This document shows, in pieces, positions 1 to 10,098 of a stretch of 46,319 nucleotides of DNA; within the stretch, counting starts at the first letter, position 1; every line of letters begins with the position of its first letter. Under the pieces are notes generated by a model. That model was not told the origin of the DNA. It searched no databases and was given only the letters and a program-made list of their open reading frames with translations. This DNA comes from Bacteroidales bacterium (lineage in GTDB: Bacteria; Bacteroidota; Bacteroidia; Bacteroidales; F082), in the NCBI GenBank assembly GCA_017645275.1, contig JAGCPH010000041.1:1-46319 (forward strand), in the 5' to 3' direction. A program made the position numbers and the translations under genes.

Positions 1-1
1 C

Positions 2-520
2 TCTTTCTTGCTGTTGATATTCTTCCTCGTTACCACTACGATGGACACTGACAGCGGTATCACCCGTCGTCTGCCCCCACCAGTAGAAAACCCAGACATG
101 GATGTCAAAGTGAAAGAAAGAAACATTTTGAACGTCATGATCAATAAGTACGACAAGTTGATGGTTAACGGAAAGCCTAGCCAGGTTGAAGACCTCAAGG
201 ATATTACGAGAGACTTCATCACACCGAAACCGAACGACGAGAAAGCTCCGGAAGTTGAGATGAAAGAAATCGAGCTCATAGGTAACTTCATGACCAACAA
301 AGGTGTCGTATCACTTAAGAATGACCGCGGTACTTCTTACCAGATGTACATTGCAGTTCAAAATGAATTGGCAAAAGCATTTAACGAACTCAGAGAGGAA
401 GTCTCACAACAGTACTTCAAGACATCGTACAGCAACCTTACCGACAAGGATAAGATTGACGCGGTGAACAAGGCTGTTCCAGTGCGTATCAGTGAGGCCG
501 AACCGGAGGAGATCAAGTAA
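2..520 (+). CDS. exbD: ExbD/TolR-family energy-transduction protein, 5' truncated
   Basis: This is the C-terminal part of an ExbD/TolR protein; the reading frame is already open at the window edge, so the true start lies upstream. The first visible residues (LLLIFFLVTTTMD) are the end of the single transmembrane helix typical of the family. In ExbD this helix carries the proton-path Asp just upstream, in a MPDIIF-type motif that is cut off here. About 150 periplasmic residues follow and end in a charged tail. ExbD works with ExbB and TonB to power outer-membrane receptors. The next gene is a second ExbD/TolR paralogue 14 nt downstream, the usual Bacteroidota pair after exbB. The family call is sure; its exact partner set is inferred. 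Confidence 0.85.
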   Translation, partial: SFLLLIFFLVTTTMDTDSGITRRLPPPVENPDMDVKVKERNILNVMINKYDKLMVNGKPSQVEDLKDITRDFITPKPNDEKAPEVEMKEIELIGNFMTNKGVVSLKNDRGTSYQMYIAVQNELAKAFNELREEVSQQYFKTSYSNLTDKDKIDAVNKAVPVRISEAEPEEIK

Positions 521-522
521 AC

Positions 523-530
523 AAGGAGGT
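523..530 (+). promoter_or_regulatory. Strong Shine-Dalgarno sequence before the second exbD
   Basis: AAGGAGGT ends 4 nt before the ATG at 535. It is a near-perfect anti-16S match and fixes that start. It stands out because almost no other gene in this window has a recognisable Shine-Dalgarno site, as expected for Bacteroidota. Confidence 0.7.
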
Positions 531-534
531 TATT

Positions 535-993
535 ATGGCAAAATTTAGAAAAAACGAAGCGAAAGAAGTTCCGGCAATTTCAACCGGTTCAATGCCTGAC
601 ATCATCTTCATGTTGATATTCTTCTTCATGGTGACCACTTCAATGCGCGAGACTACTATGAAAGTTAGAATTAAATTGCCTGAAGCTACGGAAGTCCAGA
701 AACTCGAGAAGAAGTCACTTGTGAGCTTCATCTACATCGGACCTCCGACCAACGCAAAGCTCTACGGTACAGAAGCCCGTATCCAGCTCAACGACCAGTA
801 CGCACGTGTTGAGGACATCATCCCGTTCATCGAGCAGGAACGTCTCGACCGCGCCGAAGCTGACCGTCCACTCCTCACCACATCACTCAAAATTGATCAA
901 GACGTGAGAATGGGACTCGTCACCGACGTGAAGCAGGAACTACGTAAATGCGGTGCATTCCGTATCAACTACTCAGTCCGAAAAGGCGAATAA
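535..993 (+). CDS. exbD: ExbD/TolR-family energy-transduction protein
   Basis: A complete 152-residue ExbD/TolR protein. It has a short charged cytoplasmic N-terminus, then the signature MPDIIFMLIFFFMVTTSM (about residues 20-37) with the membrane Asp at residue 22, the residue used for proton translocation in this family. The periplasmic domain follows. It lacks the long mid-region of its upstream neighbour, so the two are different paralogues, and a heteromeric stator is plausible. Start chosen at the ATG behind a strong ribosome-binding site. The gene ends 3 nt from the end of priA, which runs the other way. Confidence 0.9.
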   Translation: MAKFRKNEAKEVPAISTGSMPDIIFMLIFFFMVTTSMRETTMKVRIKLPEATEVQKLEKKSLVSFIYIGPPTNAKLYGTEARIQLNDQYARVEDIIPFIEQERLDRAEADRPLLTTSLKIDQDVRMGLVTDVKQELRKCGAFRINYSVRKGE

Positions 994-996
994 GAG

Positions 997-3477
<2,481 letters not shown>

Positions 3478-3488
3478 AACACTCACCT

Positions 3489-3603
3489 CGTCATTTCGAG
3501 CGTAGGCGAAGCCGTAGTCGAGAAATCACAGCCATCTGAATAATTCCGAACCATTCACGTGGAGGTGATTTCTCCATTCCACTCCGTTTCAGTCGAAATG
3601 ACG
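3489..3603. repeat. Palindromic intergenic repeat, full copy 1
   Basis: The left arm begins CGTCATTTCGAG and runs to GAGAAATCAC. The right arm runs from GGTGATTTCTCC to GTCGAAATGACG. The arms are imperfect inverted copies separated by about 35 nt of variable sequence. The same family recurs at 4961-5070 and 43666-43782, with half copies at 6049-6088, 46002-46029 and 46228-46268. It lies between the divergent starts of priA and the T9SS plug gene. This copy has the most diverged left arm. Confidence 0.85.
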
Positions 3604-3652
3604 AACAATACAATTGACAAAACAAAAATACTAAATATTTTGAATTTTTTAT

Positions 3653-3660
3653 TATTTTTG
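3653..3660 (+). promoter_or_regulatory. Putative -7 promoter element for the T9SS plug gene
   Basis: TATTTTTG matches the Bacteroidota sigma-ABfrA -7 consensus TAnnTTTG, 22 nt before the ATG at 3683, in a very AT-rich leader. No well-spaced -33 TTG is evident. Confidence 0.45.
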
Positions 3661-3682
3661 AAAAATTAAATTTAATCATCAT

Positions 3683-4951
3683 ATGAGATTTAAATTATTG
3701 ATAATCATATTATTAGCATTTAGCTATAATGTTTTTGCGCAAAAAAACATATCGTTTTCCGACATGAATTACCGTGAGGATGTGAAATCGGTGCTGTTTC
3801 ATCCGAAAGATTTCGACTTCAACAAGCCGGTGATCAACCTGAACAATATGGTGGAGAAGCTACATCTGCAGTTCGACGTGCTCGTTGACGACGCGCCGTT
3901 CCTGTATTACACCTTCATACATTGCACCAACGACTGGCAACCCTCTGATTTACAGCAGAATGAGTATATCGCCGGTTATTTTCAGGACGACATTGACAAC
4001 TTCACTTTTTCGTTTAACACATATATAAATTATGTGCATTACGACCTGATTTTCCCAACTCCTGACATGATGCCGAAGCTTTCGGGCAATTATCTTCTTG
4101 TCGTGACGGGTGAAAATGCGGACGATGTTTATTTTACGAGAAGGTTTTATGTCGTTGATGAGAAGGCGGTTGTCTCGACTACTATGCCTCGTTATCCTTT
4201 CGATTTGAATCTCGGAAAGGAAAGACAGGAAATCGACTTGGATATTGTGTATCCTGACCTGTTCAACAGCCGCGCCGACCAATATTCTAACGTCACAATC
4301 CAGCAAAACGGCCGTTGGGATAATGCTGTTTTCGGCTTGAAGCCAACCTACATCTATCCTGAAAAATTGTCGTATATCAACAATGCGAAGACCGTGTTTG
4401 AGTCTGGTAATCAATATATTAGAATAAACACGAGTAATTTTGACAACCGTCCGGAGCGTACAAGGACGGTGTTTCACGATGACAACGGATATGTTGTGAC
4501 GCTTTTCCCTGACACGCAGCGCAACACGGTGGCTTACATCACCGATGAGGACTTGTATGGCGAGAAATATATCTACATGGAGCTCGCGGGCTACGATGCC
4601 ACTAAAGAGGCCGACTACGCTTGGGTTGAGTTCTTCCTGCAATGGCCGCAATATATGTTAGATAAGGAGGTCTACATCCTGGGAGCCATCACCGACTGGC
4701 GCATGGATGAGAGCTCGAAGATGGAATACGACCCGCAAAGGCGCGGATATCAGAAGCGGCTGCAGCTGAAACAAGGTTATTATGATTACATGTACATCGT
4801 CAAGGATAAAAACACCGGTGAGGCAACGCTCGCCACTGTAAACGGCGATTTCTGGGAGACGAACAATATGTATCATATCTTCGTGTATTTGTACGATTAT
4901 TTGCAGCATTACGACCAACTTATTGGTTATAAAGTGATTAGGTCGCACTAA
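3683..4951 (+). CDS. DUF5103 family protein, type IX secretion system plug protein
   Basis: A 422-residue exported protein with a clear signal peptide (about residues 1-19, ending FAQ). The sequence has family hallmarks of DUF5103: an early QFDVL.D..PFLYYTF.HC..DW region, then NLG-KERQEIDLD, and a C-terminal half with PEKLSY, RINTSNFDNR and a terminal YVYLYDYL-type segment. In structural studies of the type IX translocon, a DUF5103 protein (Plug) closes the SprA pore from the periplasmic side; the call rests on that family knowledge. The genome is therefore expected to encode T9SS, consistent with the PorV-like and CTD-like proteins at 25-31 kb. It is flanked by repeat copies on both sides and is probably monocistronic. 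Confidence 0.8.
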   Translation: MRFKLLIIILLAFSYNVFAQKNISFSDMNYREDVKSVLFHPKDFDFNKPVINLNNMVEKLHLQFDVLVDDAPFLYYTFIHCTNDWQPSDLQQNEYIAGYFQDDIDNFTFSFNTYINYVHYDLIFPTPDMMPKLSGNYLLVVTGENADDVYFTRRFYVVDEKAVVSTTMPRYPFDLNLGKERQEIDLDIVYPDLFNSRADQYSNVTIQQNGRWDNAVFGLKPTYIYPEKLSYINNAKTVFESGNQYIRINTSNFDNRPERTRTVFHDDNGYVVTLFPDTQRNTVAYITDEDLYGEKYIYMELAGYDATKEADYAWVEFFLQWPQYMLDKEVYILGAITDWRMDESSKMEYDPQRRGYQKRLQLKQGYYDYMYIVKDKNTGEATLATVNGDFWETNNMYHIFVYLYDYLQHYDQLIGYKVIRSH

Positions 4952-4960
4952 CATTCCACT

Positions 4961-5070
4961 CGTCATTTCGAGTGCAGCGAAGCGGAATCGAGAAATCACC
5001 GACATTTGAATGTTCCGAAACAATTGATAGGCGGTGATTTCTCCACTCCCTTCGGTCGGTCGAAATGACG
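4961..5070. repeat. Palindromic intergenic repeat, full copy 2
   Basis: The left arm (CGTCATTTCGAG ... GAGAAATCACCG) and right arm (GCGGTGATTTCTCC ... GGTCGAAATGACG) form a long inverted repeat around a spacer of about 30 nt. It occupies nearly the whole gap between the plug-protein stop and the ApbE start, so it may also act as a transcript-end hairpin. Confidence 0.9.
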
Positions 5071-5082
5071 AAGACTTAGTTT

Positions 5083-6045
5083 ATGAAAAGAGTAATTTTT
5101 ATATTATCAATTGTAACGATTTTGGTTTCTTGTGCTCATAAACCACAGAAAATCAAATATGAAGGTGTGGTTCAGGGCTCGTATTTCTCGATTATTTACT
5201 ATGACGAGGACGGTCGGGCTTTTGAGGCCGAAATCGACTCTATTTTTAAAGAAGTTGACAACTCGGTGTCGCTTTGGAATGAAAATTCGATTATCAGAAA
5301 AGTGAATAGGAACGAGGACGTCGTTGTAAATCAGATATTTAAAGACAACTTTGAATGGGCGCGTAAGGCTTCGGAGTTTTCTGACGGCGCATTTGATGCC
5401 ACTATAGGACCATTGGTGTCGGCTTGGGGCTTTCATTACAAAAAAGAGCTTGAGATGACGCCAGAGATGGTTGATTCGATAAGAGAACTCGTTGGTTATC
5501 AGAAGATTACAATCGTTGACGACAAAGTTGTGAAAGCCAACCCCAACATGACCTTGGATTTCAACGCCGTGGCGCAAGGTTACACTACTGATTTAATTGG
5601 TAACTTCTTGGAAACCAAAGGGATATGCAACTATCTTGTTGATGTCGGAGGCGAAATCTTAGCTCGCGGCAACAAGCCCAATGGTGACTTGTGGACTATC
5701 GGCATCGAGAAACCAGCTGAAAACTATGACTCCGAGCGTTCGGTGCAGGAAAAGATCACCCTCAAAGACAAAGGCATCGTAACATCTGGAAACTACAGGA
5801 AATACATCGAAAAAGATGGTGTAAGATATTCACATAGCATCGACCCGAAGACTGGATATCCTGTGGAGCAGAACCTCCTGAGTGCCACTGTCATCGCCGA
5901 CAATGCCTCATGGGCCGATTGTCTTGCCACGATTTGCATGATTGTAGGCAAAGAAAAAGCCTCGAAACTACTTGAAAACCAAGGTGTCGAGGCCTATTTC
6001 ATTTATGTGGAAGACGGTAATATCAAAACCGAATGGTTAAGATAA
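5083..6045 (+). CDS. apbE: ApbE family FAD:protein FMN transferase (lipoprotein)
   Basis: ApbE enzymes attach FMN from FAD to Ser/Thr of partner proteins such as RnfG/RnfD or NqrB/C. The protein has a lipoprotein signal (lipobox LVSC, Cys17), so it is anchored in the periplasm. Family motifs seen: SLWNENSIIRKVN near the front, DGAFDATIGPL, DFNAVAQGYTTD (family usually DLGGIAKGYA-D), VDVGGEILARG, GIVTSGNYRKY, HSIDPKTGYPV and the C-terminal SWADCLATICMIVG (family DALATA/TT metal-binding stretch). The length of 320 is typical. No Rnf or Nqr genes are in the window, so its substrate is elsewhere. It ends exactly where the convergent small membrane gene ends (6045/6046). Confidence 0.93.
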   Translation: MKRVIFILSIVTILVSCAHKPQKIKYEGVVQGSYFSIIYYDEDGRAFEAEIDSIFKEVDNSVSLWNENSIIRKVNRNEDVVVNQIFKDNFEWARKASEFSDGAFDATIGPLVSAWGFHYKKELEMTPEMVDSIRELVGYQKITIVDDKVVKANPNMTLDFNAVAQGYTTDLIGNFLETKGICNYLVDVGGEILARGNKPNGDLWTIGIEKPAENYDSERSVQEKITLKDKGIVTSGNYRKYIEKDGVRYSHSIDPKTGYPVEQNLLSATVIADNASWADCLATICMIVGKEKASKLLENQGVEAYFIYVEDGNIKTEWLR

Positions 6046-6261
6046 TTAGAGGATTTCTCCACTCCGCTTCGCTTCGGTCGAAATGACATTTTTGTTCGGG
6101 CATTCGCCATCACCGCCGCAGACGCATTTTGCATCAGGGTCGAGTGAATGGGCGCATTTACGCTCAAACCGTCCGTTTTTCTTCACGATACTCTTGATTC
6201 CTATTGCAGCGACTGCCAAAAGGACGAGAAACAGTGTCGGAATCAAGAATATCCAATACAT
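6046..6261 (-). CDS. Small membrane protein with repeat-encoded C-terminus
   Basis: A 71-residue protein with one N-terminal transmembrane helix (about 3-25), a KKNGRFERKCAHS stretch, and a small Cys cluster (KCAHSLDPDAKCVCGGDGEC). It resembles the short 'membrane or secreted' Bacteroidota proteins that have a helix, KKNG-F, and paired cysteines. Its start overlaps the tyrS stop (TAATG on the minus strand), so it is probably translationally coupled to tyrS. The last 13 residues, VISTEAKRSGEIL (59-71), are encoded by a half copy of the palindromic repeat at 6049-6088, and its stop lies just beyond. This suggests the repeat inserted into or extended the gene. Function unknown. Confidence 0.7.
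   Translation of the reverse strand: MYWIFLIPTLFLVLLAVAAIGIKSIVKKNGRFERKCAHSLDPDAKCVCGGDGECPNKNVISTEAKRSGEIL
6049..6088 (-). repeat. Half copy of the palindromic repeat inside a coding region
   Basis: Reading the minus strand, TGTCATTTCGACCGAAGCG continues to GGAGAAATCCT, one arm of the repeat seen at 4961-5070 and 43666-43782. No matching second arm follows. It is in frame with the small membrane protein and encodes its C-terminal 13 residues. Confidence 0.85.
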
Positions 6262-7556
6262 TATGCGCAGACTATGAGATAATAGTTCTTCTTGCCTTTC
6301 TGGACAAGGATGTACTTGCCGTTGAGGAGGTCGTCGGCGCCAACGGTCTTCTGCTCAGTGACTTTATCCTTATTAATCGAAACGCCGTTACCCTGGACCA
6401 TCTTACGAGCCTCGCCTTTCGACGGGAACACGCCTGTCTGCACTAGGAAGTCGACGATGCCGACACCTGCGCTGAGGGCGTCTTTCGAGAAGTTAGACTG
6501 CGGAACACCGTCGAAGATGCTCAATAAGGTGTTTTCATCGAATTTATGCAATGCTTCGGCTGTACCTTTTCCAAAGAGTATCTGTGTGGCTTCTTCCGCC
6601 ATCTCGAGGTCTTCTTTCGAGTGAACCACCAAAGTAAGCTCACGTGCCAGTGTGCGCTGGAGCTCGCGGAGATGCGGCTCAGCTGTATGGCGTGCTATCA
6701 AAGCGTCGATTTCGTCTTTCTTCAGCAAGGTGAAGATCTTGATGTAACGTGCAGCGTCCTCATCGGTGCAGTTCATCCAGAACTGGTAGAAGGCGTATGG
6801 CGAGGTCTTTTCAGGATCGAGCCAGATGTTGCCTTTCTCGGTCTTGCCGAACTTGCCGCCGTCGGCCTTGGTAATGAGGTTGCATGTGAGTGCGAACGCC
6901 TCTTTGTCGGCACCGAGTTTGCGGCGGATAAGCTCTGTACCCGTGGTGATGTTACCCCACTGGTCGCTACCGCCCATCTGCAGTTTACAATTCTTATGCT
7001 CGAAGAGATACAAGAAATCGTAGCCCTGCACGAGCTGGTAGCTGAACTCTGTGAACGACATGCCTTCTCCTTCGCCGTTGAAACGTTTCTTCACCGAGTC
7101 CTTCGCCATCATATAGTTGACGGTGATGTGCTTGCCGATGTCGCGGATGAAATGCAGGAAAGTATAATCCTTCATCCAGTCGTAGTTATTGACGAGTTCC
7201 GCACGGTTCGGGGCATCACTATCGAAATCGAGGAACTTGGCGAGCTGTTTCTTGATGCAGGCCTGGTTGTGCTGTAACGTCTCGTCGTTCAACAGGTTAC
7301 GCTCAGCTGACTTGCCAGATGGGTCGCCAATCATACCTGTAGCGCCACCAAGAAGTGCCAACGGTTTATGGCCGGCAGCCTGGAAATGGCGGAGCATCAT
7401 GATGCCGCATAGGTGTCCGATATGCAGTGAGTCGGCGGTCGGGTCGATGCCGAGGTACGCCGTGGTCATCTCTTTCTTCAACTGTTCTTCTGTGCCTGGG
7501 GTCATGTTGTTCAACATTCCGCGCCAGCGTAATTCTTCTACGAAATCTTCTCTCAT
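6261..7556 (-). CDS. tyrS: Tyrosyl-tRNA synthetase
   Basis: Class I aminoacyl-tRNA synthetase that charges tRNA-Tyr. The HIGH motif is at residues 45-48 (SLHIGHLCG) after [10 protein letters not shown], the tyrosine-pocket motif is YDFLYLFE with [10 protein letters not shown], and the KMSKS equivalent KFGKT is at 235-239. The C-terminal S4 RNA-binding domain contains [15 protein letters not shown]. At 431 residues it matches the TyrS family. The ATG at 7556 is preceded by a TAnnTTTG promoter element, and the small membrane protein gene overlaps its stop. Confidence 0.97.
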   Translation of the reverse strand: MREDFVEELRWRGMLNNMTPGTEEQLKKEMTTAYLGIDPTADSLHIGHLCGIMMLRHFQAAGHKPLALLGGATGMIGDPSGKSAERNLLNDETLQHNQACIKKQLAKFLDFDSDAPNRAELVNNYDWMKDYTFLHFIRDIGKHITVNYMMAKDSVKKRFNGEGEGMSFTEFSYQLVQGYDFLYLFEHKNCKLQMGGSDQWGNITTGTELIRRKLGADKEAFALTCNLITKADGGKFGKTEKGNIWLDPEKTSPYAFYQFWMNCTDEDAARYIKIFTLLKKDEIDALIARHTAEPHLRELQRTLARELTLVVHSKEDLEMAEEATQILFGKGTAEALHKFDENTLLSIFDGVPQSNFSKDALSAGVGIVDFLVQTGVFPSKGEARKMVQGNGVSINKDKVTEQKTVGADDLLNGKYILVQKGKKNYYLIVCA

Positions 7557-7582
7557 CGAATGATTATGTTAAAATTAAAGTG

Positions 7583-7590
7583 CAAAAATA
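7583..7590 (-). promoter_or_regulatory. Putative -7 promoter element for tyrS
   Basis: TATTTTTG on the minus strand, 26 nt before the tyrS ATG, matches TAnnTTTG. A TTG lies about 16 nt further upstream, slightly closer than the usual -33 spacing. It is back to back with the element for the divergent MBOAT gene. Confidence 0.5.
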
Positions 7591-7622
7591 CGAAATTTTA
7601 AGGTATCAATGATTTTTTTTGA

Positions 7623-7630
7623 TAATTTTG
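7623..7630 (+). promoter_or_regulatory. Putative -7 promoter element for MBOAT gene 1
   Basis: TAATTTTG matches TAnnTTTG and lies 15 nt before the ATG at 7646, implying a very short leader. No clear -33 box. Confidence 0.45.
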
Positions 7631-7645
7631 CAAAAAATTGGCTGA

Positions 7646-9064
7646 ATGCTCTTTAACTCTATAGAATATGTGATATTTCTGCCTATTGTGGTGATGCTGT
7701 TTTACTTGCTGCCACACAGGTTCCGCTGGATGATGCTCCTCGTCGCCAGCTGCACGTTCTATATGTGGTTTGTGCCGAAATACATCCTGATTCTTCTTAT
7801 CACAATCATCGTTGACTATTCGGCGGGCATTCTGATAGAGAAACACGCTGACAATCATAAACTTAAGAAACGGTATCTGGTGATAAGCATCGTCTCGACA
7901 TGTTTGGTGCTTTTCATTTTCAAATACTTGGGATTCGTCAATGACAATCTGGTCGCGCTCTGCCAATCTCTGAACATAAACCTAAACACCACTGTCGATT
8001 TGATATTGCCGATAGGTCTGTCGTTCCACACTTTCCAAAGCATGAGCTACGTGATTGAGGTGTATCGCGGCAACCAGAAAGCCGAACGCAACTTCGGTAT
8101 TTATTCACTTTACGTGATGTTTTTCCCACAGCTTGTCACTGGTCCTATCGAGCGACCGGGCAACCTTCTGCGACAGCTCCGTGAAGAGAAAAAGTTTGAA
8201 TACGACAATATTTCCAAAGGTTTCCGACTGATAATCTTCGGGCTTTTCATCAAGATGGTTGTGGCCGACAATGTTGGCGAATACGTCGACATGATTTACG
8301 CCGAACCAAGCAAATACAGCTCGTGGGACATCATCCTCGGAATGTTTTTCTATTCATTCCAGATTTACGGCGACTTTTTCGGGTACTCGACAATAGCGTT
8401 GGGCAGCGCAAAATTGATGGGTTTCGACATCACCGACAACTTCAACACACCTTATCTGTCGAAGAGCATTGCGGAATTCTGGCACCGTTGGCATATCTCG
8501 CTCTCCACATGGTTCCGCGACTATGTGTATTTCCCATTGGGCGGCAGCCGCGTGAAGTTCGGACGCTGGGCGTTAAACATCATGGTGGTGTTTATCTTGA
8601 GCGGCATCTGGCATGGTGCAGCTTGGAACTTCCTCTTCTGGGGAGCCGCGCACGGACTTTTGCATATCATCGAGAAAGCCATACTGAACCATCTTCCTGA
8701 AAAGGAAAACAGAGGAAAACTAGAGAAAATCGTCGTCGACGCATTCAAAATCGCCAAGACGTTCATCCTTGTCACGCTGTTCTGGTCGCTGTTCAGAGCC
8801 ACGAGCTTTGCCAACATCAGCGATTTGTTCACCTCGCTGGTCAACAACTTCGGAGTAACTGAGCATCTGCATGTCGAAAACAGCATCTGGGTCTACCTCG
8901 GACTGTTCATCCTGATGGATGTTTTGCTTTTCAACTCACGCTTCGACCGTTGGTGCGACAACCGTTCAGGCGTGGTACGTTGGGCCATCTATTTCGTGTT
9001 GATTTTCATGATAATAGCATGCTCGAGTGTCAATAATTTCCCATTCATCTATTTCCAATTCTGA
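7646..9064 (+). CDS. MBOAT family membrane-bound O-acyltransferase 1 (AlgI/DltB-like)
   Basis: A 472-residue polytopic membrane protein of the bacterial MBOAT group that passes acyl groups across the inner membrane to extracytoplasmic polymers (as AlgI does for alginate and DltB for teichoic acids). Diagnostic stretches: ILPIGLSFHTFQSMSYVIEVYRG, MFFPQLVTGPIERP, EFWHRWHISLSTWFRDYVYFPLGG (His280 and His282) and the catalytic SGIWHGAAWNF with His323. About ten or more hydrophobic segments. The following gene, 5 nt on, encodes an SGNH-type periplasmic partner, the usual pairing for an O-acetylation module. The acceptor polymer cannot be told from sequence. Confidence 0.92.
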   Translation: MLFNSIEYVIFLPIVVMLFYLLPHRFRWMMLLVASCTFYMWFVPKYILILLITIIVDYSAGILIEKHADNHKLKKRYLVISIVSTCLVLFIFKYLGFVNDNLVALCQSLNINLNTTVDLILPIGLSFHTFQSMSYVIEVYRGNQKAERNFGIYSLYVMFFPQLVTGPIERPGNLLRQLREEKKFEYDNISKGFRLIIFGLFIKMVVADNVGEYVDMIYAEPSKYSSWDIILGMFFYSFQIYGDFFGYSTIALGSAKLMGFDITDNFNTPYLSKSIAEFWHRWHISLSTWFRDYVYFPLGGSRVKFGRWALNIMVVFILSGIWHGAAWNFLFWGAAHGLLHIIEKAILNHLPEKENRGKLEKIVVDAFKIAKTFILVTLFWSLFRATSFANISDLFTSLVNNFGVTEHLHVENSIWVYLGLFILMDVLLFNSRFDRWCDNRSGVVRWAIYFVLIFMIIACSSVNNFPFIYFQF

Positions 9065-9069
9065 TTGCC

Positions 9070-10098
9070 ATGAAGAAAATGATATTTAAATTCGCTTTGC
9101 TCGCCGTGCTTCTGGTTCTGATGAATTGGATTTACGCGAAGTTTTTCTTCAAGGCCGACCTGATGAGGCATTCCGACGAGGTTGAGCTTGCTTGGAAAGT
9201 CGCCGACGACAGTTGTGTGATGGTTTACACTGGCGAATCGTCGAACCACACGTTCTCATGGTCGGATAATGACCGCCGCAAGATCAGCGACTTCATTTTT
9301 GACCATTTCCCTGACGAGAGATGCGGCGACATGACGAAAGACGCCTCTCACGGCGAGGTTTACTATTATCTTTTGGCAAACATCCCTGAAGACGCGCCCG
9401 TGGAGACCGTCATCGTCACCATGAACCTGCGCTCGTTCGGATACAACTGGATTGAATCGGACCTTGAAACGCCGATTCAAAAACAATTGGTTCTTTTAAA
9501 AGACTATCCGCCGTTGTTCAACCGTTTCAAGCTGGCATTCAAGGCATACGACATCAAATCAGTAAAAGAACGCGAGGATGCACGCACATGGCATCGGAAA
9601 AACGACAAACTCGTTTTTCCTTATGAGACATCTTATGACAATGTCAGCGACTGGGACTATACCACGGCTATAAAAGGCATAAAAAACGACGATGGGTCAA
9701 GAGACCAACAGCTCACCGAGCTCGCATGCCATTTTATCAAAAACTATGGTTTTCAGATACATGACGACAATCCGAGGGTCAAGGATTTCGATAATATTGT
9801 GATATTGGCGAAAGAACGTCATTGGAACCTTGTTTTCAACCTTCTTGCCGAAAATGTGGAACGCGCACAAACATTAGTCGGCGACGACCTCGTGTTTCTG
9901 ATGCGACAGAACCGTGATTACCTTGTCGAACGGTACGGAAATCTAGAAAATGTGACAGTTGTCGACAATCTTGAAGCGGTTGCCGACCAATATTTCATCG
10001 ACAGAAACTGGACCACCGAGCATTATTACGAGCCCGGAAGGCGTACGGTTGCCAACAATGTCGCTGATGCACTCAGTAAGTATTACCCAACACATTGA
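9070..10098 (+). CDS. SGNH-hydrolase-like periplasmic partner of MBOAT 1
   Basis: A 342-residue protein with an uncleaved N-terminal membrane anchor (about 5-24) and a periplasmic domain. Near the front is VMVYTGESSNHTF (GESS at 55-58), in the place of the SGNH block I; Ser57 is the likely nucleophile. Near the end, DRNWTTEHYYEPGRRTVAN offers Asp311 and His318 as the other catalytic residues. This layout fits the DltD/AlgJ-type proteins that complete acyl transfer for an MBOAT partner. It follows the MBOAT gene by 5 nt. Its last 26 nt overlap the end of the convergent LtaS-like gene. Sequence identity to named families looks low, so the SGNH call is motif-based. Confidence 0.65.
   Translation: MKKMIFKFALLAVLLVLMNWIYAKFFFKADLMRHSDEVELAWKVADDSCVMVYTGESSNHTFSWSDNDRRKISDFIFDHFPDERCGDMTKDASHGEVYYYLLANIPEDAPVETVIVTMNLRSFGYNWIESDLETPIQKQLVLLKDYPPLFNRFKLAFKAYDIKSVKEREDARTWHRKNDKLVFPYETSYDNVSDWDYTTAIKGIKNDDGSRDQQLTELACHFIKNYGFQIHDDNPRVKDFDNIVILAKERHWNLVFNLLAENVERAQTLVGDDLVFLMRQNRDYLVERYGNLENVTVVDNLEAVADQYFIDRNWTTEHYYEPGRRTVANNVADALSKYYPTH

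Noticed and set aside
3950-4651. A 233-codon open frame antisense to the T9SS plug gene
   Set aside because: The plus-strand gene has a signal peptide and DUF5103 features; the antisense product is Ile/Val/Arg-rich without structure.
6546-7277. A 243-codon open frame antisense to tyrS
   Set aside because: The TyrRS motifs on the minus strand are complete; the antisense translation has no family features.
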